Source of the DNA: Parasediminibacterium sp051861445
GTDB taxonomy: Bacteria; Bacteroidota; Bacteroidia; Chitinophagales; Chitinophagaceae
Assembly (NCBI GenBank): GCA_051861445.1
Contig: JBHYCS010000011.1
Coordinates: 89,047 to 153,046 of the forward strand
Length of the DNA: 64,000 nt
Reading direction: 5' to 3'
The position numbers and the translations under genes were made by a program. The notes under the pieces were generated by a model. That model saw only the letters and a list, made by a program, of their open reading frames with translations, was not told where the DNA came from and searched no databases. Shown here in pieces: positions 36,320 through 45,233 of the stretch. Every line of letters starts with the position of its first letter. The first letter of the stretch is position 1.

Positions 36320-39150
36320 TTCATCATTCTTCTCATATTATTCAAATTTCCTCCACGCATCATATTTCTAAACATTGCTGGCATTTGCTGTTGCTGACCT
36401 GCAAATTTTCGAATGTTATAGGTGAATGTAATACTGAAATAGCGTTGCAACACATTGGTTCTAATATCTTGTACAAAGTTGTTGTTTACCGTACGGCTAA
36501 TACTTACATTTTGGTTAAGCAAATCGTAGATAGAAAACTTCAATTCGCCATTTTGTTTTTTAAATAAAAGCTTCGAAACACTTGCATTCCATAACGGCAC
36601 ATTGGTATTAAATCCACTTGCTCTACCACTATTATAGGTATAATCAAATTCACTTCCAATTATCCAACCACCTTTAAAAGTATAGGTTGGTTCTAACGAT
36701 AAGTTTTGAGAGAAGAAATTGGCATTTTGTTCTTTTTGAACAGAATATTTTACAATGTTGTAAGTAGATGTGGCATTCACATTTAAATCTAACTTTTCTT
36801 TCCAATTCATTGTCCAGCCAATGGTTTCACCAAACGTAGTATTGTAGGTGTAGTTTTTTTGTTGGTTAATAAAACTTACACTTCTATCATGATTAACATT
36901 AGTGCTAAAATTCAAATTACTCTTCGGTTTTTTTAATTGAAAACCATAGTTAAAATATCCGCTTATACTATACACACCATTCGCATTTTTATAAGTAGTT
37001 AATTGATTGCCACTATTTATACCCGTTTTAAATTGTGTAATATCGTTTACTATTTTATTGCTTGTAGTGCTAATATTTAGCAAAGCAAAAATGTTTCTCA
37101 TTTTAAAAATATCGAACGATGTAAAGAAAATACGTAAGCTATTGGTAAACTCTTGTGTTAAATCAGAATTACCCACTCTAATATTGGTTTGGTCGCTATT
37201 ATCTGGCACGGGTTGCAATTGAGTAACACTTGGCTGATTGGTTCGTCCATTATAATTGATGCGTAAATTTTTAGTTCTACTAAAATTGTAGGTGAAGTTT
37301 GCTGTAGGAAATAAGTTCACAAAATTTCTATTAATGGCATAGCCTTTTGTTCTGTTTTCGCTATTTAATGTTGCAAACTGTAAACCATTTGTAAAACCAA
37401 GATTGTATTTGGCATTCTGAATTCTGTAGCCAATAGTTGCTCTATGGCTTTCGTTCACATTTTCGAAATTATTACTTAAACTATCTACTGCAATATTGTA
37501 AGTATTGGTAGTTGAATTGAGAGCAAAAGTTTGCCTATCAGAAACATTGTTTCTATAAGAATAATTGTAACTCAACTCTAATAAAGTATTTTTCGAAAGT
37601 GGCTCTGTATAAGAAAGATTACCACTTATGTTTTGAGCATCGGTCTTTGTTCTATTGATTTGATTAATAGCTATTGTAGAAGTGCTAAAATTTGTGGTAG
37701 AAATATTGCTACCATTTCCATTGTTAGCAGATCCACCTGTTGTTAGGTTTATAGAATAGGTTCTACCTCTTTTTTTAAATCTGTGTCTAAAAGTAGCATC
37801 AATAGTACCATTGTAACCAGAATTGCTACTTGTAGTGGTTTGCAAAATATTATTAATGTTCGTTAATTTTCCTCTAGTGGTATTGGTTGTAGTAACAGAT
37901 TCATTATCTGTTTCTTGATAACTAAAATTAGGACGAACAATTAACGAATTACTACTATCGAATTGATGTTCTATATTATAATTAAATCGATGATTTTGAT
38001 TTTTATTATCTGCTTTGGTTAGTTGATTGGTAAATATGGAAGAATCGCCACTAATAAATCGTTCTGTTAAAGCGTTAGATTGTCTATCAATTGCTAAATT
38101 ATTATAAAAGTAACTTCCGTAAGCTTCTGTTTTTTTACCCCAAACATCTTTATAATTAATACCACCTGCAACAGTTGTTGTAATTCCACTACTTGTATTT
38201 CCTCCACCTAATCCTTGTATTGTATTTCCGATAGATGCACCTGCATTTCCGCCTCCTCTTGCATTACCCATTGCTCCTATATTCATCGTTCCTAAAATAT
38301 CTTGAACAGAAAATGCTTGTCTATTTACATTATTTGCTTGTGCAATAATGCTCATTTGTTGGTTGCCATTAAATCTATTCAAATTCAATCCACTTTCAAA
38401 ACGACCTTGATCGCCACCACCTGCCATTATTTTTCCAAAATATCCTTTTCGTTTGTCTTTTTTGGTAGTAATGTTTATTGTTTTTGTACGATTACCATCA
38501 TCAAAACCACTAAAAGCACTTTGATCGCTTTGAGCATCATAAATTTGAACTTTATCTACCATATCTGGTGGCAAATTTTTAGTAGCCATTTTGGGGTCAT
38601 CGCCAAAAAAACGTTTTCCATCTACTAAAACTCTTGATACCGTTTCTCCTTGTGCTTTAATACTTCCATCTTTTGCAACTTCTACACCGGGTAATTTTTT
38701 TAACAAGTCTTCTACTACAGCATTGGGTTTTGTTTTAAAACTTCCTGCATTGTATTCGATAGTATCTTTTTTAATTACAATCGGACTTTGTGTAACTACT
38801 ACTTCATCTAAATTTTTCGCTTGTATTTTCATGTATATTAAACCAAAATCTACCACTGTATTTTCTTTAGAAAGCACCAGTTTTTTTGATACAGGTTGAT
38901 AACCCTGAAAACTTATTTGAACTAGATAATTGCCTAATGAAATATTTTTTATTTCAAATGCACCATTTTCTACAGATAATCCAAACACTTCTAAAGTAGA
39001 GTCTTTTGCATCTAAAATAGTGATTGAAGCATCTTTTAAAGATTGTTTACCAATGGTATCTATTAACCTACCTTTTAAAATGCCTGTGGTTTGTGAAAAT
39101 CCTACTAGGACAAACAAACAAAAAAGGGCTGTAGTGTAAAATTTATTCAT
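36316..39150 (-). CDS. TonB-receptor-like outer-membrane beta-barrel protein
   Basis: A 944-aa outer-membrane protein of the large Bacteroidota 'outer membrane beta-barrel' family (OMP_b-brl_3 type). Signal peptide (MNKFYTTALFCLFVLVGFSQ), a CarboxypepD_reg-like domain (GILKGRLIDTIGKQSLKDAS, about 23-110), a TonB plug-like region (VVEDLLKKLPGVEVAKDGSI, about 140-220), a Gly/Asn-rich insert (about 285-320) and a long barrel. The C-terminal region has a Met/Asn/Arg-rich tail (FRNMMRGGNLNNMRRMMN). The ligand is unknown, and no SusD or lipoprotein partner is adjacent. An 8-9-8 inverted repeat lies upstream (39207-39231). Confidence 0.85.
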   Translation of the reverse strand: MNKFYTTALFCLFVLVGFSQTTGILKGRLIDTIGKQSLKDASITILDAKDSTLEVFGLSVENGAFEIKNISLGNYLVQISFQGYQPVSKKLVLSKENTVVDFGLIYMKIQAKNLDEVVVTQSPIVIKKDTIEYNAGSFKTKPNAVVEDLLKKLPGVEVAKDGSIKAQGETVSRVLVDGKRFFGDDPKMATKNLPPDMVDKVQIYDAQSDQSAFSGFDDGNRTKTINITTKKDKRKGYFGKIMAGGGDQGRFESGLNLNRFNGNQQMSIIAQANNVNRQAFSVQDILGTMNIGAMGNARGGGNAGASIGNTIQGLGGGNTSSGITTTVAGGINYKDVWGKKTEAYGSYFYNNLAIDRQSNALTERFISGDSSIFTNQLTKADNKNQNHRFNYNIEHQFDSSNSLIVRPNFSYQETDNESVTTTNTTRGKLTNINNILQTTTSSNSGYNGTIDATFRHRFKKRGRTYSINLTTGGSANNGNGSNISTTNFSTSTIAINQINRTKTDAQNISGNLSYTEPLSKNTLLELSYNYSYRNNVSDRQTFALNSTTNTYNIAVDSLSNNFENVNESHRATIGYRIQNAKYNLGFTNGLQFATLNSENRTKGYAINRNFVNLFPTANFTYNFSRTKNLRINYNGRTNQPSVTQLQPVPDNSDQTNIRVGNSDLTQEFTNSLRIFFTSFDIFKMRNIFALLNISTTSNKIVNDITQFKTGINSGNQLTTYKNANGVYSISGYFNYGFQLKKPKSNLNFSTNVNHDRSVSFINQQKNYTYNTTFGETIGWTMNWKEKLDLNVNATSTYNIVKYSVQKEQNANFFSQNLSLEPTYTFKGGWIIGSEFDYTYNSGRASGFNTNVPLWNASVSKLLFKKQNGELKFSIYDLLNQNVSISRTVNNNFVQDIRTNVLQRYFSITFTYNIRKFAGQQQQMPAMFRNMMRGGNLNNMRRMMN

Positions 39151-39206
39151 GTTTTTGTTTCAAAAAATTCAATATTGTTTATATAGCGATACGAAATAAA
39201 AGTTCC

Positions 39207-39231
39207 GTTTGCAAATTATTTCGTTGCAAAC
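39207..39231 (-). promoter_or_regulatory. Inverted repeat upstream of the outer-membrane protein gene
   Basis: Perfect arms GTTTGCAA and TTGCAAAC separated by 9 nt, 57-81 bp upstream of the ATG at 39150 and downstream of lptB. There is no T-run, so it is more likely an operator than a terminator. The 39151-39309 gap contains nothing else I can name. Confidence 0.3.
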
Positions 39232-39309
39232 TTGATATTTAGAAGTGTATTAATTGTAGAAATGTCGGTGAAACTGTAAAACCGATAGGTTTAAAAAAAT
39301 AATGTATAC

Positions 39310-40113
39310 TTATTCATTTTCTGTTTGGCTTTCTTCGCTTGTTTTGGTTTCATTTTCTTTTACCATATCTATAATCCAATCTTTACGCTTTAATTCAAAA
39401 TTGGTACCTAAATATAATCTACGTACTTGTTCGTTTTCAGCTAATTCTTCTGCCGTTCCGTGTTTAAAAATTTTTCCTTCAATCAATAAATAAGCCCTAT
39501 CACAAACAGAAAGTGTTTCGTTTACATTGTGATCGGTAATTAAAATGCCAATATTTTTATACTTCAATTTGGCAACAACGCTTTGTATATCTTCAACAGC
39601 AATAGGGTCTACACCTGCAAAAGGTTCATCTAACAAAATAAATTTTGGGTCAACAGCCAAAGCCCTTGCAATTTCTGTTCTACGTCGTTCACCACCACTT
39701 AAACTATCACCATTATTTTTACGTACATGATGCAAATTAAATTCAGACAATAAGGTTTCTAACTTTTCATGGCGTTGCTGTTTGTTTAGTTTGGTCATTT
39801 CTAAAACAGCCATAATATTGTCTTCTACACTTAATTTTCTAAAAACACTTGCTTCTTGAGGTAAATATCCAATGCCCATTTGTGCCCTTTTATACATGGG
39901 TAGTTTTGTAATGTCTACATCATTCAAAAAAACACTTCCTTCATCTGGTTTAATTAAACCTACTACCATATAAAAGCTAGTTGTTTTACCTGCTCCATTT
40001 GGCCCCAATAACCCTACAATTTCACCTTGTTTTACAGTAATTGAAACATGATTTACAACCGTACGGCCTTTATAACTTTTTACTAATTCAGTGGTTTGTA
40101 TGGTAAGACTCAA
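39310..40113 (-). CDS. lptB: LPS export ABC transporter ATP-binding protein
   Basis: A 267-aa ABC ATPase: Walker A (GLLGPNGAGKTTSFYMVVGL), Q-loop (IGYLPQEASVFRKLSVEDN), signature (DSLSGGERRRTEIARAL), Walker B (FILLDEPFAGVDPIAVEDIQ), H-loop (ILITDHNVNETLSVCDRAY). YLPQEASVFRKLSVEDNI and DHNVRETL-type motifs identify LptB, which powers LPS transport with LptFG. The only usable start is a TTG at 40113; the next ATG would remove Walker A. A -7 element TACTTTTG (40137-40130, minus) lies about 17 bp upstream. A charged Glu/Lys C-terminal extension is slightly longer than usual. Confidence 0.93.
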   Translation of the reverse strand: MSLTIQTTELVKSYKGRTVVNHVSITVKQGEIVGLLGPNGAGKTTSFYMVVGLIKPDEGSVFLNDVDITKLPMYKRAQMGIGYLPQEASVFRKLSVEDNIMAVLEMTKLNKQQRHEKLETLLSEFNLHHVRKNNGDSLSGGERRRTEIARALAVDPKFILLDEPFAGVDPIAVEDIQSVVAKLKYKNIGILITDHNVNETLSVCDRAYLLIEGKIFKHGTAEELAENEQVRRLYLGTNFELKRKDWIIDMVKENETKTSEESQTENE

Positions 40114-40129
40114 AGCAAATTATTTATTG

Positions 40130-40137
40130 CAAAAGTA
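40130..40137 (-). promoter_or_regulatory. Putative -7 element of lptB
   Basis: The minus strand reads TACTTTTG, an exact TAnnTTTG match 17 bp before the TTG start, implying a ~10-nt leader. No -33 TTTG at 19-21 bp. Confidence 0.4.
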
Positions 40138-40235
40138 ACAGATATAGCTAATTACAACATAGTAATAAGTTTTATCTTAACAATTGTTACACAAAAGCAA
40201 TAGCTACAGTATATTGCATCCATTTAATTATAGAA

Positions 40236-41189
40236 ATGAAAATTACAGACCATATAGCACAGTCGACTGAAACCTTAGTTTCGTTTGAAGTTTTACCGCC
40301 ACTAAAAGGAAAAACGATTTCTTCTTTATACGATCATTTAGATCCGTTGATGGAATTTAAGCCGAGTTGGATAAATGTTACCTATCATAGAAGTGAAACC
40401 ATGTTTAAGAAAAAACTTGATGGCACTTTTGAAAAAGTAGAGGTTCGTAAACGTCCTGGAACAGTGGGTATTTGTGCAGCTATTATGAATCATTATCAGG
40501 TAGACGCTGTTCCACATATTATTTGTGGTGGATTTAATAAAAGAGAAACAGAAGATGCATTAATTGATTTAGATTTTTTAGGAATTGATAATGTATTGGT
40601 TTTAAGAGGCGATGCTGCTAAAAATGAAGCTAGTTTTGAACCAGAAGTAGGTGGACATAAATTGGGTATTGAATTGTTGCAACAAGTAATTAATATGAAT
40701 AATGGTATTTATATTGATGAAGACATTAAAAATGGTGGAAAAACCAAGTTTTGTACAGGCGTTGCAGGATATCCTGAAAAGCATTTTGAAGCACCAAATT
40801 TGGAGATTGATTTAAATAGACTAAAAGAAAAAGTAGATGCAGGTGCTGAATGGATTATGACTCAGATGTTTTTTGATAATCAGAAGTTTTTCGATTTTGT
40901 AACAAAATGTAGAGAAATGGGTATTACCATACCTATTATTCCAGGTTTAAAGCCGATTACCAACAAAAAGCAATTGAGTGTTTTGCCTAGAATATTTCAT
41001 GTAGATATACCTACAGAATTAAGCAATGCGATTTTAAAATGCAAAACCGATGCAGATTGTGAGCAAGTAGGAACAGAATGGCTGATTCAACAAAGTAAAG
41101 AATTGAAACAATTTGGTGTGCCTGCTTTACATTATTATACATTGGGCAAACCAAAAGTAATTTGGAATGTGGTAAAAGAAATTAGATAA
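40236..41189 (+). CDS. metF: Methylenetetrahydrofolate reductase
   Basis: A 317-aa FAD-dependent 5,10-methylene-THF reductase producing 5-methyl-THF for methionine synthesis. Landmarks: VSFEVLPPLKG near the N-terminus (catalytic Glu), VDAVPHIICGGFNKRETEDA, DNVLVLRGDAAKNE, and AEWIMTQMFFDNQKFFDFV near the FAD/folate site. C-terminus WLIQQSKELKQFGVPALHYY is typical. It is monocistronic, divergent from lptB and followed by a terminator. Confidence 0.95.
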   Translation: MKITDHIAQSTETLVSFEVLPPLKGKTISSLYDHLDPLMEFKPSWINVTYHRSETMFKKKLDGTFEKVEVRKRPGTVGICAAIMNHYQVDAVPHIICGGFNKRETEDALIDLDFLGIDNVLVLRGDAAKNEASFEPEVGGHKLGIELLQQVINMNNGIYIDEDIKNGGKTKFCTGVAGYPEKHFEAPNLEIDLNRLKEKVDAGAEWIMTQMFFDNQKFFDFVTKCREMGITIPIIPGLKPITNKKQLSVLPRIFHVDIPTELSNAILKCKTDADCEQVGTEWLIQQSKELKQFGVPALHYYTLGKPKVIWNVVKEIR

Positions 41190-41210
41190 ACAATTGTACT
41201 ATTTTTTGAT

Positions 41211-41246
41211 AAACGTGTTTTCACTAAAAAAGAAAACACGTTTTTT
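41211..41246 (+). terminator. Rho-independent terminator after metF
   Basis: Perfect 12-bp stem AAACGTGTTTTC / GAAAACACGTTT with a 9-nt loop and trailing T-run, 21 bp after the stop. The next ~210 bp up to the fic stop contain no gene. Confidence 0.88.
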
Positions 41247-41460
41247 ATTGCTGGTAATTAAAGTTGGGGGCAACAAAAAAACCCAACATTATTGCTGAGG
41301 TTTAAAGCGTGGTGTGAGTAGTCTAAATTGACATTTTCGTAAGAACTCATAAATCAACCCACAATCGTAAAATCAATACTTTATATATGGGTTTAAACGA
41401 TTCTACACTTCTTTAAATGTAGTTAATTCGAGATATGTGTGTTTAATTCAGTATACGTTT

Positions 41461-42510
41461 TTAGAAATAGGTATTAACTGCAAACTCAAACTGGCTAATA
41501 AAAATATTTTTAAACGGGTTGATATTATTTTGTTCATAAAAAATCAACATTGCTTTTTTATATTCAATTGAATCAACTGTTCTAAATGATATTGGACAAT
41601 AATTTTTATTTATTAAAATTGCATTGCTAATAATCCTTGCAGTTCTTTTATTGCCATCAGAAAATGGCTGAATATAGGAGATTAATACAAGAGCCAGTAA
41701 TGCTTTTTCAAATACATTCCCTTCTGTGTTTATTATGTTACACATATCTTCAAGAGCTTCTTTAATTTGAAACTCATTTTCAAGTGGCTTATAGTTAGTG
41801 CCAGAAATCCCAACTCGTCGGGTTCTGATATTTCTTGTAATATCTAATTCCTTAACCAATATACTATGTATATCTTCAATGCTAGAAATAGTTAGAGGGT
41901 TAATGTAGTCAGGATTAGTAATAATAAAATCCAAAGCCTCCTTATGATTCAACAACATGGTTGCTTCATCCTTTGTCTTACCGGCAGCAGTTTCTTTATC
42001 CTTTAGTAGTCTTTCGGTTTCTAATAAAGAATATGTATTTCCTTCTATTTGAGAAGACTTCCAGCTTAAATCAATAGCTAATCGTTCAAATTCATTTTTA
42101 TATTCACTTTGGCTTAGCCCTGATGAATTTGATTTGAATTTCTCTTGTAGCTTATTTAATAAATTAAGTTCGGCAGCAGTAAAAACCGAAACCTTGCTAA
42201 GTGTATTTCTAATTAATTCTTGATTAAAGCTACTTTTAATTGTCCTTTCGTCAATCTCTTGTTCAAAATACTGGTTAACGTTAATTGGGCTTATTACATA
42301 ATAGGCTTGGCTTAATTCATATTTTCTGCCTTTAAGTTCACCTATTGCATTTACCAAACCAGATGAAATTAATTCTTGTAATACTCTTTTAAGAGTGGCA
42401 ATACTTATTTCCTGAGTTATACCATTAAGTATTTCTGTTGAAGAACATTTTGGGTAATTCTTTATAAAATCAATAATCTCATTGTGCTTATTTGAAAGTT
42501 TCCTTGCCAT
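41461..42510 (-). CDS. Fic-domain protein with N-terminal winged helix and altered catalytic motif
   Basis: A 349-aa Fic protein. Residues 1-70 look like a winged-helix DNA-binding domain (NEIIDFIKNYPKCSSTEILN, then TLKRVLQELISSGLVNAIGE). An inhibitory helix motif S/TxxxEGN is present (SSQIEGN, 152-158), as in class II Fic proteins. The Fic core motif at 281-292 reads QPFSDGNKRTAR, so the usual catalytic His of HPFxxGN is Gln281 (codon CAG read directly). Fic enzymes normally transfer AMP or another nucleotide moiety onto protein side chains; this one may be inactive or use other chemistry. A repeated operator-like motif upstream suggests autoregulation. It stands alone, with no small antitoxin gene. 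Confidence 0.88.
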   Translation of the reverse strand: MARKLSNKHNEIIDFIKNYPKCSSTEILNGITQEISIATLKRVLQELISSGLVNAIGELKGRKYELSQAYYVISPINVNQYFEQEIDERTIKSSFNQELIRNTLSKVSVFTAAELNLLNKLQEKFKSNSSGLSQSEYKNEFERLAIDLSWKSSQIEGNTYSLLETERLLKDKETAAGKTKDEATMLLNHKEALDFIITNPDYINPLTISSIEDIHSILVKELDITRNIRTRRVGISGTNYKPLENEFQIKEALEDMCNIINTEGNVFEKALLALVLISYIQPFSDGNKRTARIISNAILINKNYCPISFRTVDSIEYKKAMLIFYEQNNINPFKNIFISQFEFAVNTYF

Positions 42511-42515
42511 ATACT

Positions 42516-42595
42516 TTTATCGTTCATAAAAATACTGTTTATCGCTCAAATTTTGATAAAAATGAACCAAAAGAATACAGTTATTGAGCGATAAA
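42516..42595 (-). promoter_or_regulatory. Three TTTATCG(C/T)TCA boxes upstream of the fic gene
   Basis: Boxes at 42516-42530 (TTTATCGTTCATAAA), 42538-42550 (TTTATCGCTCAAA) and, in inverse orientation, 42581-42595 (read as TTTATCGCTCAATAA). The first two start 22 bp apart, about two helical turns; the second and third form a 12-bp inverted repeat. The nearest box is 5 bp from the fic ATG. They are probably the target of the winged-helix domain of the Fic protein. Confidence 0.55.
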
Positions 42596-42801
42596 GCGTT
42601 TGTATTACAAATATGGGCTTATATAAATTCAACTTCTAGTCAAATGAAGTAAAGTACAAACTAATCTTGAATAACCAATTATATTATTCTTTTGTAAAAA
42701 TATTGAAGTGGTTTAGTTTGCTGTAGTAGTATTTAGTTAAAAAATTTTCTACTGCTTTACTAGAGTTCTTAAGAGTAAGATTCAAAAAATCAAATATTAC
42801 A

Positions 42802-42841
42802 CCAAAAAAAAAAGCCTTTCAGCATGAAAACTGAAAGGCTT
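42802..42841 (-). terminator. Rho-independent terminator after tRNA-Phe
   Basis: Perfect 11-bp stem AAGCCTTTCAG / CTGAAAGGCTT with an 8-nt loop; on the minus strand a ten-T run follows. It lies 10 bp beyond the tRNA 3' end. Confidence 0.92.
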
Positions 42842-42851
42842 GATTTTGAAG

Positions 42852-42924
42852 TGGTGTGAGCCGGGATCGAACCGGCGACACAAGGATTTTCAGTCCTTTG
42901 CTCTACCGACTGAGCTACCGCACC
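42852..42924 (-). tRNA. tRNA-Phe (anticodon GAA)
   Basis: A 73-nt tRNA with no encoded CCA. The D arm is GCTC-AGTCGGTA-GAGC, the anticodon arm AAGGA-CTGAAAA-TCCTT (anticodon GAA, Phe), the variable loop GTGTC, and the T arm GCCGG-TTCGATC-CCGGC. The acceptor stem pairs GGTGCGG with TCACACC; six positions pair (one as G-U) and position 5 is a C-A mismatch. Discriminator A73 fits Phe. A terminator follows directly. Confidence 0.95.
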
Positions 42925-43030
42925 ATCCGTAAAGGGATGCAAATATAAAAGAATTTCTCACTTTTTTAAAAAATATCTACACTTTTTTAAAAAACTTTTC
43001 ATTTTCTACAAGAAAGCTTTCAGTTTTAGT

Positions 43031-43819
43031 TTATATACTTGCCAACATAGAAATTTTTCTGCTAATAATATCCCATAAAAGTTTTCTTTTTTCTAATGCT
43101 TCAATAGAGGCCTCTGTAGCTTGTTTCCACTTTTCTGCATCATTGCCACAAAGCGTTTCTACCATTTCCGTTGCCAAATGGCTGTGATGGTCTCCATCTA
43201 CTTCAATATGTCGTTCTAAATAATACTTGAATATGCCAATTTTATCGCTGTGTGTTACTGCCAAATCTTTCACCATTTCAATAAACATATCTGGTATTAA
43301 ATCTTCTCTTCCAAAAGTAAAAACTGCTGCTTGCACATAAACAGGCTGTTTTTGAATCGTTTCGAAAGTATTATTTACAAATTGCTGTACTTCTGTTGGT
43401 AATTGCAATTGTTCCATCGCTTTTTGAACAGTAATTCCGTTAGATACATATGTAAGTAATTGCTGTATTGCTGTTGTATCTGCACCCATTTGATGCATTG
43501 CTTGTAAATACAATTCAAAATGGCTGATTCTATTTCCTGCTTCATCTACATCACTTTCTTCTCCCAAAACAATTTCATTAATCAAATACCTTGTATTGGC
43601 ATTTCCAATGGGTTGCCAAGGTATAGCAGTGCAGGTAAGGTTGTTTTGCAACGATTTTAATAAGCTCATAAAATCCCAAACTGCAAAAACATGATAGCTT
43701 GCAAAATGCTGTAAATGCTGTAAATTTTTTAGTTGCGTGTATAAAGGATGTTGTACTAACTGTTGCCTGTAGGGTAATAAACTTTGTTTTAATTGGCTTA
43801 TAAATAGATTTTGCTGCAT
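43031..43819 (-). CDS. DUF3050 family protein (heme-oxygenase-like fold)
   Basis: A 262-aa soluble, all-helical protein resembling DUF3050: LYTQLKNLQHLQHFASYHVF, AVWDFMSLLKSLQ, YLINEIVLGEESDVDEAGN, SHFELYLQAM, and KYYLERHIEVDGDHHSHLA. The conserved Glu/His/Asp residues (EES-D, HFE, ERHIEVDGDHH) are placed like ligands in heme-oxygenase-like metal proteins, so a metal centre is possible, but this is inference. No pathway neighbour gives a hint: it lies next to tRNA-Phe and, divergently, an RND pump. Confidence 0.82.
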   Translation of the reverse strand: MQQNLFISQLKQSLLPYRQQLVQHPLYTQLKNLQHLQHFASYHVFAVWDFMSLLKSLQNNLTCTAIPWQPIGNANTRYLINEIVLGEESDVDEAGNRISHFELYLQAMHQMGADTTAIQQLLTYVSNGITVQKAMEQLQLPTEVQQFVNNTFETIQKQPVYVQAAVFTFGREDLIPDMFIEMVKDLAVTHSDKIGIFKYYLERHIEVDGDHHSHLATEMVETLCGNDAEKWKQATEASIEALEKRKLLWDIISRKISMLASI

Positions 43820-44078
43820 AAACTAATATTGTGTAAATAATTACGAATAAGACATAAAAAAGGTTGCAAAACTAGCAACATCAACTTAGGTATTTATTCA
43901 AATTTTAACTTTTAGGCGATCATCATAAAAAACATTGCTGTTTTATTATATTATTCAATAAGCATCTATTTGTCTGAATAAATGCCATTCATCCTAAACA
44001 TGTTTATGTACAATTATAAATCTGTCTACCTTTAAACGCATTTACCTATTTATTTTAGATACCGGAAAAACAAATTGA

Positions 44079-45119
44079 ATGAATAAGATAAGCTGTTTTG
44101 CATTAATTGGATGTGTGTGTTTTGTTGCCTGTAAAGGAAAAAAAGAACCGCCAAAACCAAACACACCAACACCTGTAACAGTAGATGTGATGATTGCTAA
44201 AAAGCAAACAACCTCAAATAGTATTGAAGTAAATGGCTCTGTAATTCCTTTTGAGTCTGTTGAAATTAAACCAGAGGTTAGTGGTAGACTTACCTATTTA
44301 AATATTGCAGAAGGTACAAAAGTTGTAGCCGGCACCATTTTAGCCAAAATAAATGATGCCGATTTACAAGCTCAACTTACCAAAATAAAGGTGCAGCTAA
44401 ATCTTGCTACTGCTACAGAAACAAGATTAAAAAAACTATTAGCTGTAAACGGTATTAATCAAGCAGATTATGATGTTGCATTAAACACAGTTAATAATTT
44501 AAAAGCCGATTTGGCTATTACACAAGCACAAATAGATAAAACGGTTATTAAAGCTCCATTTAATGGAACGTTAGGATTAAAAATGGTTAGTCCAGGTGCA
44601 TATGTTACGCCTGCTAATGTATTAGTAGCATTACAACAAACCGATAAAGTAAAAATAGATTTTACTGTACCAGAATTATATACATCTCTCATAAAAAAAG
44701 GTGGCACAGTAAAAGTACAAACCAATAGTGGACAATCATTTTCTGCCACCATTATTGCAACAGAATCTCAAATAAATGCAAGCACAAGAAATCTTATTGC
44801 TAGAGCCGTTGTAAACAACAATGTTGCCGGTGCAGGTAGTTTTGTAAAAGTATTTATTGGTGCAGAAAAAAAATACGAGAGCATTTTGGTGCCTACCAAC
44901 TGTATTATTCCTGATGCAAAAGCACAAAAATTAGTAGTAATTAAAGATGGTAAAGGCAAATTTGTTGAAATTGTTGGTGGATTAAGAAGTGCTGGAAATA
45001 TGCAAGTAAAAGAAGGTATTCAAGAAGGCGATAGTATAGTGGTTACAGGTGTATTATTTGTTCGCCCAAATTCAGAACTGAAAATTAGAAGTGTAAAAAA
45101 GCCTGAAGAGGTTTTATAG
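44079..45119 (+). CDS. RND efflux periplasmic adaptor (lipoprotein)
   Basis: A 346-aa AcrA/MexA-type membrane fusion protein. The N-terminus MNKISCFALIGCVCFVACKG has a lipobox-like cysteine. Domain order: lipoyl half (EVSGRLTYLNIAEGTKVVAG), short helical hairpin with coiled coil (about 95-145), second lipoyl half (VIKAPFNGTLGLKMVSPGAY), beta-barrel and membrane-proximal domain (VKEGIQEGDSIVVTGVLFVR). It connects the following inner-membrane pump to an outer-membrane channel. The 258-bp gap upstream (43820-44078) contains no gene. Confidence 0.93.
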   Translation: MNKISCFALIGCVCFVACKGKKEPPKPNTPTPVTVDVMIAKKQTTSNSIEVNGSVIPFESVEIKPEVSGRLTYLNIAEGTKVVAGTILAKINDADLQAQLTKIKVQLNLATATETRLKKLLAVNGINQADYDVALNTVNNLKADLAITQAQIDKTVIKAPFNGTLGLKMVSPGAYVTPANVLVALQQTDKVKIDFTVPELYTSLIKKGGTVKVQTNSGQSFSATIIATESQINASTRNLIARAVVNNNVAGAGSFVKVFIGAEKKYESILVPTNCIIPDAKAQKLVVIKDGKGKFVEIVGGLRSAGNMQVKEGIQEGDSIVVTGVLFVRPNSELKIRSVKKPEEVL

Positions 45120-45233
45120 TAACACGATTTATTCAACAACTATTTATACAAATACTTTGGGTAAACACTTGCAAGTAAATGGTGTAGTTGTTGTACAGAA
45201 GCATTCATTTCAATTAATAATTTAAGCTATTCA

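Noticed and set aside
41263..41286. GTTGGG/CCCAAC hairpin in the gap after metF as an RNA gene or terminator
   Set aside because: It is short, has no T-run, and a strong terminator is already present just upstream.
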